Both the position numbers and the translations under genes were made by a program. From NCBI GenBank assembly GCA_001570385.1, contig BBYL01000012.1:1-64000 (forward strand): a DNA stretch of 64,000 nucleotides, written 5' to 3'. Positions 28,764 through 37,496 of the stretch are shown piece by piece. This stretch comes from Microtetraspora glauca (GTDB lineage: Bacteria > Actinomycetota > Actinomycetes > Streptosporangiales > Streptosporangiaceae). How positions within the stretch are numbered: the first letter of the stretch is position 1; each line of letters opens with the position of its first letter. Under the pieces are notes generated by a model, which was not told the origin of the DNA, did no database searches, and saw only the letters and a program-made list of their open reading frames with translations.

Positions 28764-29744
28764 ATGGCCATGACGGGTGTGGTGAAAGACGAGCTGAGCC
28801 GCCTTGCGGTGCTGAAGCCTTGTTGCCGTAAGGCCGAGGTCTCGACGCTGTTGCGGTTCGCGAGCGGCCTGCACCTGGTCGGCGGGCGGATCGTGATCGA
28901 GGCCGAGCTCGACACCAACGTCACCGCGCGCCGGCTGATCAGGGACATCGGCGAGGTGTTCGGCCACAAGGCGGAGGTGCTGGTGCTGGCGCCCGCCGGG
29001 CTGCGCAAGGGCTCCCGCTACGTCGTACGGGTCTACCGGGACGGCGAGGCGCTGGCCCGCCAGACCGGTCTGATCGACAACCACGGCCGTCCCGTCCGCG
29101 GGCTGCCCCGCCAGGTGGTCGCGGGCGCGACCTGCGACGCGGAGGCGGCCTGGCGCGGCGCGTTCCTGGCCCATGGGTCGCTGACCGAGCCCGGCCGCTC
29201 CATGTCGCTGGAGGTGACCTGCCCGGGCCCCGAGGCGGCCCTGGCCCTGGTCGGCTCCGCCCGTCGGCTGAAGATCCACGCCAAGGCGCGCGAGGTGCGC
29301 GGCGTGGACCGGGTCGTGGTCCGCGACGGCGACGCGATCAGCGCCCTGCTCACCCGGCTCGGCGCGCACGACAGCGTGCTCGCCTGGGAGGAGCGGCGGA
29401 TGCGCCGGGAGGTCCGGGCCACGGCGAACCGGCTGGCCAACTTCGACGACGCCAACCTGCGCAGGTCGGCGCGTGCCGCCGTCGCCGCCGGCGCCCGGGT
29501 GCAGCGCGCCCTGGAGATCCTGGGAGAGGAGGCGCCCGAGCACCTGGTGGTCGCCGGGCGGCTCCGCGTCGAGCACAAGCAGGCGTCGCTGGAGGAGCTC
29601 GGCCAGATCGCCGACCCGCCGCTGACCAAGGACGCCATCGCGGGGCGGATCCGCCGGCTGCTCGCCATGGCGGACAAGCGCGCCCAGGACCTCGGGATCG
29701 CCAACACCGAGGCCAATCTCACGGCGGACATGCTGGCCACCTGA
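28764..29744 (+). CDS. whiA: Sporulation regulator WhiA
   Basis: WhiA is a transcription factor of 326 residues that acts with WhiB in sporulation-septation control in Streptomyces. It has an N-terminal LAGLIDADG homing-endonuclease-like domain ([50 protein letters not shown]) and a C-terminal helix-turn-helix ([29 protein letters not shown]). Sequence agreement with Streptomyces WhiA is very strong by eye. The ATG at 28764 follows GGGGGAGG; an upstream GTG at 28713 is unlikely. A strong terminator follows. Confidence 0.97.
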   Translation: MAMTGVVKDELSRLAVLKPCCRKAEVSTLLRFASGLHLVGGRIVIEAELDTNVTARRLIRDIGEVFGHKAEVLVLAPAGLRKGSRYVVRVYRDGEALARQTGLIDNHGRPVRGLPRQVVAGATCDAEAAWRGAFLAHGSLTEPGRSMSLEVTCPGPEAALALVGSARRLKIHAKAREVRGVDRVVVRDGDAISALLTRLGAHDSVLAWEERRMRREVRATANRLANFDDANLRRSARAAVAAGARVQRALEILGEEAPEHLVVAGRLRVEHKQASLEELGQIADPPLTKDAIAGRIRRLLAMADKRAQDLGIANTEANLTADMLAT

Positions 29745-29783
29745 CCTGGTCGTTTTCCCGCGCCGTCTCCGGCGTGCGACATG

Positions 29784-29816
29784 GCGGCCGGTTTGCGCGG
29801 ACAAGCCGGCCGCTTT
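29784..29816 (+). terminator. Hairpin terminator after whiA
   Basis: GCGGCCGGTTTG (29784-29795) pairs with CAAGCCGGCCGC (29802-29813) over 12 bp with one G-U pair, and TTT follows. It closes the uvrC-rapZ-yvcK-whiA unit before the gap promoter. Confidence 0.8.
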
Positions 29817-29874
29817 GCCGTGCGCCGCGTCCTGTGACGCCTGCTTTGCCGCTGTCGATCACCGGTGGGGCGCG

Positions 29875-29888
29875 TTGGTCTAAACCAA
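29875..29888 (+). promoter_or_regulatory. DasR-like (GntR/HutC) operator at the gap promoter
   Basis: TTGGTCTAAACCAA is a near-perfect palindrome (TTGGT...ACCAA arms). It contains the core TGGTCTANACCA of the DasR responsive element (dre, consensus ACTGGTCTAGACCACT). It overlaps the proposed -35 (TTGGTC, 29875-29880); TAGGGT at 29900-29905 is the likely -10, with 19 nt between. Binding here would block polymerase. Whether a DasR-like regulator is encoded elsewhere in the genome cannot be seen. Confidence 0.65.
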
Positions 29889-29911
29889 TTTGAGTCGGAT
29901 AGGGTCTGTGA

Positions 29912-30984
<1,073 letters not shown>

Positions 30985-30985
<1 letters not shown>

Positions 30986-32175
30986 TGCGAACCATCGACT
31001 CGCTCGACGTGAAGGGCCGGCGCGTCCTCGTGCGCGCCGACCTCAACGTCCCTCTCGACGGGGAGACGATCACCGACGACGGGCGGATCCGGGCCTCGGT
31101 GCCGACGATCAGGACGCTGCTGGACAGCGGCGCCAAGGTGATCGTCTGCGCCCACCTCGGCCGCCCCAAGGGTTCGCCCACCCCGAAGTACTCGCTGGCC
31201 CCCGTCGCCCGGCGGCTCTCCGAGCTGCTCGGCGAGCAGGTCGCCTTCGCCACCGACGTGGTGGGCGAGTCGGCCCGTGCCACCGTGGCCGCCCTGCAGG
31301 ACGGCCAGGTCGCGCTCCTGGAGAACCTGCGCTTCGAGCCGGGTGAGGAGTCCAAGGACGACGCGGTCCGCGGGGCGTTCGCCGACAAACTGGCCGCCCT
31401 CGCCGAACTGTACGTCGGCGACGGCTTCGGCGCGGTGCACCGCAAGCACGCCAGCGTCTACGACGTGCCCAAGCGGCTTCCGCACGCGGCCGGCGGCCTG
31501 ATCGTGGCCGAGGTCGAGGTGCTCAGGAAGCTCACCGAGGACCCGGCCCGGCCCTACGTCGTCGTGCTGGGCGGCGCGAAGGTCTCCGACAAGCTCGGCG
31601 TCATCGCCAACCTGCTGTCGAAGGTCGACCGGCTGCTGATCGGCGGCGGCATGGCCTACACCTTCCTGGCGGCCCAGGGCCACGAGGTCGGCCAGTCCCT
31701 GTTGCAGGAGGACCAGCTCGACCAGGTGCGCGGCTTCCTGGAGGAGGCCAAGACCCGCGGCGTCGACCTGGTGCTGCCGGTCGACGTGCTCGCCGCGACC
31801 GAGTTCGGGCCGGACGCGCCGCACGAGGTGGTCGACGCCACCGCGATCCCGGCCGACCGGCAGGGGCTCGACATCGGCCCGCGTACGCGTGAGCTGTTCG
31901 CGTCCAAGCTGGCCGACGCGCGAACCGTGTTCTGGAACGGCCCGATGGGCGTGTTCGAGTTCGACGCGTTCGCGGGCGGGACCCGCGCCGTGGCCGAGGC
32001 GCTGATCGCCTCCGAGGCGTTCACCGTCGTGGGCGGCGGCGACTCCGCCGCGGCCGTGCGCCGGCTGGGCCTGCCGGAGGACGGCTTCTCGCACATTTCC
32101 ACCGGTGGCGGGGCCAGCCTCGAATACCTCGAGGGCAAGACCCTGCCCGGACTCGCAGCTCTGGAGGACTCGTGA
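30985..32175 (+). CDS. pgk: Phosphoglycerate kinase
   Basis: This makes ATP from 1,3-bisphosphoglycerate. The 396-residue protein has [14 protein letters not shown] at the N terminus, [48 protein letters not shown] and [15 protein letters not shown], covering both the 3-phosphoglycerate basic patch and the nucleotide site. The ATG shares a base with the gap stop, and the tpiA GTG overlaps its own stop. Confidence 0.98.
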
Positions 32176-32954
32176 GCCGCACGCCGCTGATCGCCGGCAA
32201 CTGGAAGATGAACCTCAACCATCTCGAGGCCATCAACCTGGTCCAGAAGCTGGCGTTCTCGCTCACCGCCAAGGACTTCGACGCCGTCGAGGTCGCCGTC
32301 CTGCCGCCGTTCACCGATCTGCGCAGCGTGCAGACCCTGGTCGACGGGGACAAGCTCCAGATCGCGTACGGCGCGCAGGACCTGTCCCGCCACGACGCGG
32401 GCGCGTACACCGGGGAGATCTCCGGCACGATGCTCGCCAAGCTCGGCTGCACCTATGTGCTGGTCGGCCACTCGGAGCGGCGGCAGTACCACGGCGAGGA
32501 CGAGGTCGTGTGCAACGCCAAGGTGAAGGCGGCCTACCGGCACTCGATCACGCCGATCCTGTGCGTCGGGGAGGGCCTTCCCGTCCGCCAGGCCGGTGAG
32601 CAGGTGGCCCACACCCTGGCCCAGCTCGACGGCGCGCTCGAGGGGATCACCGCCGAGCAGGCGAAGTCCCTCGTGGTCGCGTACGAGCCGGTCTGGGCGA
32701 TCGGGACCGGCGAGGTCGCCACTCCGGCGGACGCGCAGGAGGTCTGCGGGGCGATCAGGACGCGACTCGCCGAGCTCTACGACGGCGAGGTGGCCGCGGC
32801 CGTCCGTATCCTTTACGGAGGATCGGTGAAGTCCGACAACATCGCCGGGATCATGGCGCAGCCCGACGTCGACGGCGCCCTCGTCGGAGGGGCCAGCCTC
32901 GACCCGGGTGAGTTCGTGAAGATCTCCCGTTTCGGCGAGATGTCGGCGGGCTGA
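32172..32954 (+). CDS. tpiA: Triosephosphate isomerase
   Basis: This TIM-barrel enzyme of 260 residues interconverts dihydroxyacetone phosphate and glyceraldehyde 3-phosphate. NWKMN carries the substrate lysine, VGHSERR the catalytic His, [11 protein letters not shown] the catalytic Glu and the flexible loop 6, and YGGSVKSDN the phosphate site. GTG start in a GTGA overlap with the pgk stop. It is the last gene of the gap-pgk-tpiA operon. Confidence 0.98.
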   Translation: MSRTPLIAGNWKMNLNHLEAINLVQKLAFSLTAKDFDAVEVAVLPPFTDLRSVQTLVDGDKLQIAYGAQDLSRHDAGAYTGEISGTMLAKLGCTYVLVGHSERRQYHGEDEVVCNAKVKAAYRHSITPILCVGEGLPVRQAGEQVAHTLAQLDGALEGITAEQAKSLVVAYEPVWAIGTGEVATPADAQEVCGAIRTRLAELYDGEVAAAVRILYGGSVKSDNIAGIMAQPDVDGALVGGASLDPGEFVKISRFGEMSAG

Positions 32955-33063
32955 GCCGTTTGGAGGGTGCGACTTGACAACAGGTCGTACCCTCATAGGG
33001 CAAGATTGAATCGTCACACCGCTGGTGCCGCGCGGACGCGCGGGTTATAGGAACAGGTCAACG

Positions 33064-33294
33064 GTGATTATCGGAATCTCCATCGCCCTCATTCTGTCGA
33101 GCGCTCTGATGGTGCTGCTCGTCCTGCTGCACAAGGGCAAGGGTGGTGGTCTCACGGACATGTTCGGCGGCGGGTTCTCGTCGTCGTTCGGCGGGTCGGC
33201 GGTGGTCGAGCGCAACCTCGACCGTCTCACGATCATCACGGGCGTGGTGTGGTTCGTCTGCATCATCGCGCTGGGCCTGCTGCTCAAGCCGTAA
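33064..33294 (+). CDS. secG: Preprotein translocase subunit SecG
   Basis: This is a 76-residue membrane protein with two helices (IIGISIALILSSALMVLLVLLH and LTIITGVVWFVCIIALGLLL) and the conserved loop HKGKGGGLTDMFGGGFSSSFGGS. SecG assists the SecYE channel. It begins with GTG at 33064, with an AGGAACAGG purine stretch upstream. The position after tpiA is conserved in actinobacteria. Confidence 0.95.
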   Translation: MIIGISIALILSSALMVLLVLLHKGKGGGLTDMFGGGFSSSFGGSAVVERNLDRLTIITGVVWFVCIIALGLLLKP

Positions 33295-33345
33295 CAACCG
33301 GCACACCGAAACCGGTCAGGCTGTAAAAAATCGGGCAGAAATGGC

Positions 33346-33373
33346 TTATCTGCGGCGACACGTGACATAGATT
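33346..33373 (+). promoter_or_regulatory. Possible promoter of rbpA
   Basis: TTATCT (33346-33351) and TAGATT (33368-33373) are 16 nt apart, in an AT-richer stretch between secG and rbpA. The match is modest. The GGGAAT-type SigR element known in front of Streptomyces rbpA was not found here. Confidence 0.35.
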
Positions 33374-33420
33374 CATCTTTCCCCCGTGTCCCGCGGGGCG
33401 TGAGTGCGAGGAGTTCATTC

Positions 33421-33768
33421 GTGGGTAGTGGCAACGCGATCCGTGGCAGCCGAGTCGGTGCGGGCCCCATGGGGGAAGCCGAACGCGGCGAGGCGGCCCC
33501 CCGAGTGCGGGTCTCGTTCTGGTGCGCGAACATGCACGAGACGCGTCCCAGCTTCGCCAGCGACGCGGCCATCCCTGAGCACTGGGACTGCCCCCGGTGC
33601 GGGCTTCCGGCCGGTCAGGACGAGGCTAACCCGCCCGCTCCGCCGCGAAACGAGCCGTACAAGACGCACCTCGCGTACGTGAAGGAGCGTCGCAGCGACA
33701 AGGACGGTGCGCAGATCCTGGCCGAGGCCCTGGAGCGGCTGCGGTCCTCGTCGCGCCCGATCTACTAG
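33421..33768 (+). CDS. rbpA: RNA polymerase-binding protein RbpA
   Basis: This is a 115-residue protein of the RbpA family, which binds the sigma factor and the polymerase beta subunit and stabilises open complexes. It shows the N-terminal tail IRGSRVGAG, a central zinc-ribbon-like domain (FWCANMH then WDCPRCGLP) and the C-terminal helix KTHLAYVKERRSDKDGAQILAEALERLR that contacts sigma. The GTG at 33421 is used after GCGAGGAG. The sequence is divergent from the main Streptomyces RbpA, so a second copy elsewhere is possible. Confidence 0.88.
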   Translation: MGSGNAIRGSRVGAGPMGEAERGEAAPRVRVSFWCANMHETRPSFASDAAIPEHWDCPRCGLPAGQDEANPPAPPRNEPYKTHLAYVKERRSDKDGAQILAEALERLRSSSRPIY

Positions 33769-33790
33769 GCCCGTCTCACGGCATACGGCG

Positions 33791-33823
33791 AAGGCCCCCG
33801 TTCCCCTGCGGAGCGGGGGCTTT
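33791..33823. terminator. Terminator between rbpA and the lectin-like gene
   Basis: AAGGCCCCCG (33791-33800) pairs with CGGGGGCTTT (33814-33823) over 10 bp with one G-U pair. The T-run is part of the stem end. It separates convergent rbpA and the minus-strand secreted gene. Confidence 0.75.
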
Positions 33824-33854
33824 GCCGTGCACCCGGACTCCGGTCCCGCATGGA

Positions 33855-34355
33855 TCATCCGTAGGAGGGGCTCCTCCAGATCCGGATCGTGACCGTGATC
33901 CGGCCCGCGTTGTCGCCCAGGCAGCGGTCGTCGTCGTTGATCCGCAGCCGGAGCGTTCCCGACCCTTTGGCCCGCAGCTTGCGATAGCTGCCCATGGCGG
34001 TGAGCGAGCGGCCCCTCTTGGCGAGGAGGGTGCCGTACGTCTCGTCGTCGTCGATCTTGCAGCCCTGGTAGATGCGGGCGTCCGTGTCCCAGTCGTAGCC
34101 GTCGGCGTCCACCCAGCCGAACTTGGCGCGGTCGACGGTCCACTCGCCGCGCACGTACTCGACGCTGTAGCGGTCGCCGCGCCGCACGTAGATGCCGGTG
34201 CTCTGCCATCCCGAGGTGGCGCTGACCACGTACCGGTAGGAGCGGTAGCTCTGGGAGCCGGCCGTCGCCGCCTCGGCCGCGCCCGCGGGTAAGAGCGCCA
34301 GGGTCGTGGTCGCCGCGGCCGCCGCGGCCGCCGAGCGCGCCAACAATCTGCGCAT
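33855..34355 (-). CDS. Secreted lectin-like protein (PA-IL/LecA-like fold)
   Basis: This is a 166-residue secreted protein. Residues 1-30 form a Sec signal (RRLLARSAAAAAAATTTLALLPAG) with an AEA-A type cleavage site. The mature part follows the LecA/PA-IL jelly-roll outline: SGWQSTGIYVRRGDRYSVE, a Gly/Asp stretch, GTLLAKRG, then SGTLRLRINDDDRCLGDNAGRITVTI. The last segment resembles the calcium and sugar site of LecA, but with an extra cysteine paired to an earlier one (YQGCKID), so a disulfide is likely. The ligand is unknown. AGGAG lies 9 nt before the ATG at 34355. Confidence 0.7.
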   Translation of the reverse strand: MRRLLARSAAAAAAATTTLALLPAGAAEAATAGSQSYRSYRYVVSATSGWQSTGIYVRRGDRYSVEYVRGEWTVDRAKFGWVDADGYDWDTDARIYQGCKIDDDETYGTLLAKRGRSLTAMGSYRKLRAKGSGTLRLRINDDDRCLGDNAGRITVTIRIWRSPSYG

Positions 34356-34457
34356 GAGGGGGTTCTCCTGTCGTGGGAGATGATGGCTTTTCTCGAATGT
34401 AAGCGCGAACCACCGCGTGATCCAGAGGCCCGGATCGCGCACCCGCTCCGGGTACGG

Positions 34458-36167
34458 TCAACCGGACCGAAGGGTGACGAGACGGTGGTTGACCAGAGCG
34501 AGCCGGCGTTCCATCTCGGGGAGGAACGCGGGATCGAGCAGGTCCCGGTCCGCGGCCAGGCGCTCCGACGCCTCGCGGCCCGCGTCCTCGACCAGGCGCA
34601 GGACGTCCGCCCGACCGGCCAGGAAGCCCGCGGCGGCCGCCGCGTCGTGGGCGTCGGCGACGGAGTTCGCGAAGGCGCCGGAGTCGCGATCGAGCAGGTC
34701 CCGGAGTCCTGAGGCGCCGACCGTGAAGGCGAGCGGCCACACCAGGGTGGACAGGTCGGCGACGGAGACGGAGTGGGGCAGCAGCCAGGCGCAGCCGCCC
34801 AGGACGAGGAGGAGGAAGGCGAGCGCGGCGACGCGCCGGCGCATGGTGAGGTCGCGGAGATACATGGCCGTCAGCGGTCCCGTCCAGAGCAGGAAGTGCA
34901 GGAACGGCAGCCGGGTGAGGCCACCGGCGGTGACGTTGCCGAGCAGCGCGGTGGACACCGTCGCGTCGAGCGCGCCGTACGCGAGGGCCGCCGCCAGCAC
35001 GGGGGCGTGCGCGGCGGCCCCGCGCCGGACGATCAGGGCATGCGCCCGGTACGCGAGGCAGAACGCGAGCAGCGCCAGGGGGATCGTGGCGGCGAGAGGC
35101 ACCCTGTCCATATCGGGCCAGGAGTGCGCCAGCGAGCCGACGCCTCCGATGGCGATCACGGGCGGGCCGAGGTCCAGCGGCGGTACGGCCGCCCTCCCGG
35201 CGGCGGGCAGGACCACGCGCCGGCCCGCCACCCGCAGGACCTGTTCCCCGCCCAGCGGAGCGGCGCGCACGACCGCCACCTCCGCCGTTCCTGAGAGGTC
35301 CATGGCGTCCAGAGAGGCGCCGAGCTCCGCCACCTGGGCGGGGGACAGCAGGAGGCCGTCGTCCGGCGTCGCCGGGAACTCGACGTCGCGGGAGAGGTCG
35401 GGTCCGGCGGCGTTGTGCCGCTGCTCCCAGCGCAGCAGTGCCGTACGCAGGTATTCGGCGTGACCGGCCGTCTCCTCCGCGAGCCGGTGGCGCCAGGCGG
35501 CCAGCGGGGAACCGACCGGCCGGCCCGTCACGGCAAGCAGCGGCCAGGTCCTGGTGAGCACGTCCACGATCGTGTCGGCCCCCACCGCGACGCTGTTGCG
35601 TCCGGCGAGCACCGCCTGGCTGTAGGCTGCCTCCCTCTCGGCGGCGGCGGTGCGGAGCCGCCGGCGCACCCGCCGCTGCAGGTAGCGGCTGAGGAGCAGC
35701 CCCTGGGCGAGGCCGACCGCGGGCCAGACGAAGGGAGCGAGGGACTCGGGACGGCCCCCGAGGCGCAGGACGAGGGTCGTCACGCCGCCCACGACCAGTG
35801 GCACGAGCACGGCGGCCGCTCCGCGCTCGATCACCGCCTCGGCGGCGAGGGGCGCGGCGATGAGCGCGGGGGCGTCCACGGGATGGCCGAGTGCGACGGC
35901 CCAGGCGGAGACGTCGGCGGCGTCCAGTGCCAGCCGGTACCCGAGCCGGATCCGCCCGCCGCGCCGGAAGTACAGGAAGGCCGCCACGTCGTAGGCGCAG
36001 CAGGCGGCCCCCGCGGCGCAGGCGACGGCGGGAGGCAGAGTGCCCATGACGACGGCCATGATCACGCAGGCGACCCGGGAAGCCAGCCGTACGTTGAGGT
36101 AGACGCGCCGCAGGGTGTACGAGGCCGAGCCGGCCGCCACCTGGGTGATAGGGGGCAGGTCAGCCAT
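34458..36167 (-). CDS. Polytopic membrane protein paired with a response regulator
   Basis: The 569-residue protein has two membrane blocks. The first 165 residues contain about five helices ending in ARG-rich sequence (YLQRRVRRRLRTAAAERE). A cytoplasmic-looking central region of about 150 residues follows (EAAYSQAVLAGRNSVAVGADTIVDVL onward). Then about five more helices lead to a helical tail. The place and helical nature of the centre recall the dimerisation part of a histidine kinase, but no H-box, N-box or G-box is visible, so it is not a normal kinase. Its start overlaps the response-regulator gene by 8 nt, so the two proteins very likely act together. The function is unknown. Confidence 0.75.
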   Translation of the reverse strand: MADLPPITQVAAGSASYTLRRVYLNVRLASRVACVIMAVVMGTLPPAVACAAGAACCAYDVAAFLYFRRGGRIRLGYRLALDAADVSAWAVALGHPVDAPALIAAPLAAEAVIERGAAAVLVPLVVGGVTTLVLRLGGRPESLAPFVWPAVGLAQGLLLSRYLQRRVRRRLRTAAAEREAAYSQAVLAGRNSVAVGADTIVDVLTRTWPLLAVTGRPVGSPLAAWRHRLAEETAGHAEYLRTALLRWEQRHNAAGPDLSRDVEFPATPDDGLLLSPAQVAELGASLDAMDLSGTAEVAVVRAAPLGGEQVLRVAGRRVVLPAAGRAAVPPLDLGPPVIAIGGVGSLAHSWPDMDRVPLAATIPLALLAFCLAYRAHALIVRRGAAAHAPVLAAALAYGALDATVSTALLGNVTAGGLTRLPFLHFLLWTGPLTAMYLRDLTMRRRVAALAFLLLVLGGCAWLLPHSVSVADLSTLVWPLAFTVGASGLRDLLDRDSGAFANSVADAHDAAAAAGFLAGRADVLRLVEDAGREASERLAADRDLLDPAFLPEMERRLALVNHRLVTLRSG

Positions 36168-36792
36168 CGCGTGGCGGCCGCCGGGTCTTCACCCGGGTGG
36201 CCCAGGCCAGGAACCGGGAGATCTGCGGCAGCGACGGCGTGGCCTGCTCGCGGTCGGGAAGCCGGCCGTCCGAGGTCATCGCCTGCAGGCGGGCGTGCCG
36301 GTTGAAGTCGCGGCGCAGCCGTTCCCACGAGCGGGACCGGGGATCGGCACGCTCGGCCAGCCGCTCGGGCACCCCCTCGGCGAGGGCGTGGTTCACCGCG
36401 GCGTTCACCCGGCTGTGCGCCGAGACCCCGAGGCGGAAGAAGTCGGCCCCGGCCTCGCGGATCCTGCGCCGCAGAGCGCCGTTGAAGAAGTGCCCGGTGA
36501 GGACGATGACCCGGGTCTGCCGACGGTCGCGGTGGCGCCGGACGCACTCGATGACGGAGACGCCGGGGAAGTGGTCGTCGTCCCTGCGCTCGTCGGCGGC
36601 GTCGACGAGGACCACGTCCACTCCGCGCCACCGCTCGCCCCACGCCGCCGCGGCGTCGTGGTCGAGCGCGGCGACGATCTCCAGTCCGGGAGCGGCGCCG
36701 AGTATGGTCGTGATCCCCGCGCGGCTGATGTCGTCGTCGTCCACGACGACCAGCCGGATGCTGGTGTGTGGTGCGTGCTCTGTCCCGTTCAC
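36160..36792 (-). CDS. Atypical response regulator
   Basis: This 210-residue protein has a CheY-like receiver: acidic cluster VVVDDDDISRAG at 15-26, phosphoacceptor Asp64 in VVLVDAADE and Thr99 in VIVLTGH. The usual switch lysine is Arg120 (ADFFRLG). The last 80 residues (RSWERLRRDFNRHARLQ, SLPQISRFLAWATRVK) do not show the LuxR/NarL or OmpR helix-turn-helix, so the output is unclear. The GTG start at 36792 has GGGGGTGA 5 nt upstream. It is the first gene of a pair with the membrane protein that overlaps it. Confidence 0.8.
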   Translation of the reverse strand: MNGTEHAPHTSIRLVVVDDDDISRAGITTILGAAPGLEIVAALDHDAAAAWGERWRGVDVVLVDAADERRDDDHFPGVSVIECVRRHRDRRQTRVIVLTGHFFNGALRRRIREAGADFFRLGVSAHSRVNAAVNHALAEGVPERLAERADPRSRSWERLRRDFNRHARLQAMTSDGRLPDREQATPSLPQISRFLAWATRVKTRRPPRDG

Positions 36793-36981
36793 GTCACCCC
36801 CTGGGGGACGGATGCACGCAATCTTTACCCGGTGAAGATCGGGATGGTCAAGTGTGCCCGGACATCCCCAGGTCCGGGGGTACGCGATGTGACGTGAGCG
36901 TGTCCTCGCGGCCGGGCGGGCCGCCCGGGTCAGCTCTTGTGCCAGGCCGACACGCGGCGCGGCCGGAGCGGGCGAGCCGGG

Positions 36982-37009
36982 TGCGTGATCTCGGGGATCG
37001 GATCACGCA
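36982..37009 (+). other. Inverted repeat upstream of the SH3-like gene
   Basis: TGCGTGATC (36982-36990) and GATCACGCA (37001-37009) are exact 9-nt arms around a 10-nt loop. A second short palindrome GTAGGCTCCTAC follows at 37012-37023. They lie between the divergent response-regulator gene and the gene at 37066, so they could be an operator or a leader-RNA hairpin. Confidence 0.5.
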
Positions 37010-37065
37010 TCGTAGGCTCCTACTTTCTTCCGTGAAGGTTCGGCGAGGCTGTCACGGGAGGAAAG

Positions 37066-37467
37066 ATGCGCGGACGCGAGGGAATTGTCACGGCGGCTCT
37101 GCTGACGGGGCTGGTGGTGTCGCTGCCGCAGGGCGCGGGCGCCCAGACCGGGGCGTCCGCCGACTGGCGGCAAGGAAAGGTCTTCGGCGGTAGCGAGGCC
37201 GCCGTCGCCGTACGCGATCGGCCGTACGGGAGCGTGGTCGGCTTCGCCACCGCCGAGTCGACCATCCGTGCCCTCTGCTACGTCGACGGCGGCAGGCCGG
37301 TCACGGGCTGGTGGCATCCGGCCAATCCCTACTGGGACCGTGTCGAGGTCGCTGCGAGCGGCGGCCGGGGGTACACCGGATACGGGTACGTCGCCGACGT
37401 GTGGCTCGACACCGGCGGCGACATCACCGCGCAGCTCAAGCCCTGCTCGTCCAGGAAGGCCGGATAG
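37066..37467 (+). CDS. Small secreted SH3-like domain protein
   Basis: This 133-residue protein has a Sec signal peptide (IVTAALLTGLVVSLPQGAGA, cleavage near residue 26). The mature part resembles a bacterial SH3 domain: VAVRDRPYGSVVGFATAESTIRALCYVDG, then YVADVWLDTGGDITAQLKPC. Two cysteines probably form a disulfide. Such domains often bind cell-wall peptides. GGGAGGAAAG precedes the ATG with ideal spacing. It is convergent with the amidohydrolase gene, 29 nt away. Confidence 0.8.
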   Translation: MRGREGIVTAALLTGLVVSLPQGAGAQTGASADWRQGKVFGGSEAAVAVRDRPYGSVVGFATAESTIRALCYVDGGRPVTGWWHPANPYWDRVEVAASGGRGYTGYGYVADVWLDTGGDITAQLKPCSSRKAG

Positions 37468-37496
37468 GGAACGGATAGGGGACAGGGGCTGGGTCG

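Noticed and set aside
33295..33420. SigR-type promoter (GGGAAT-N18-GTT) of rbpA
   Set aside because: Neither half of the motif is present with correct spacing.
36793..37065. Cyclic di-AMP (ydaO) riboswitch before the SH3-like secreted gene
   Set aside because: This class often precedes actinobacterial wall proteins, but its conserved blocks were not found; only simple palindromes are present.
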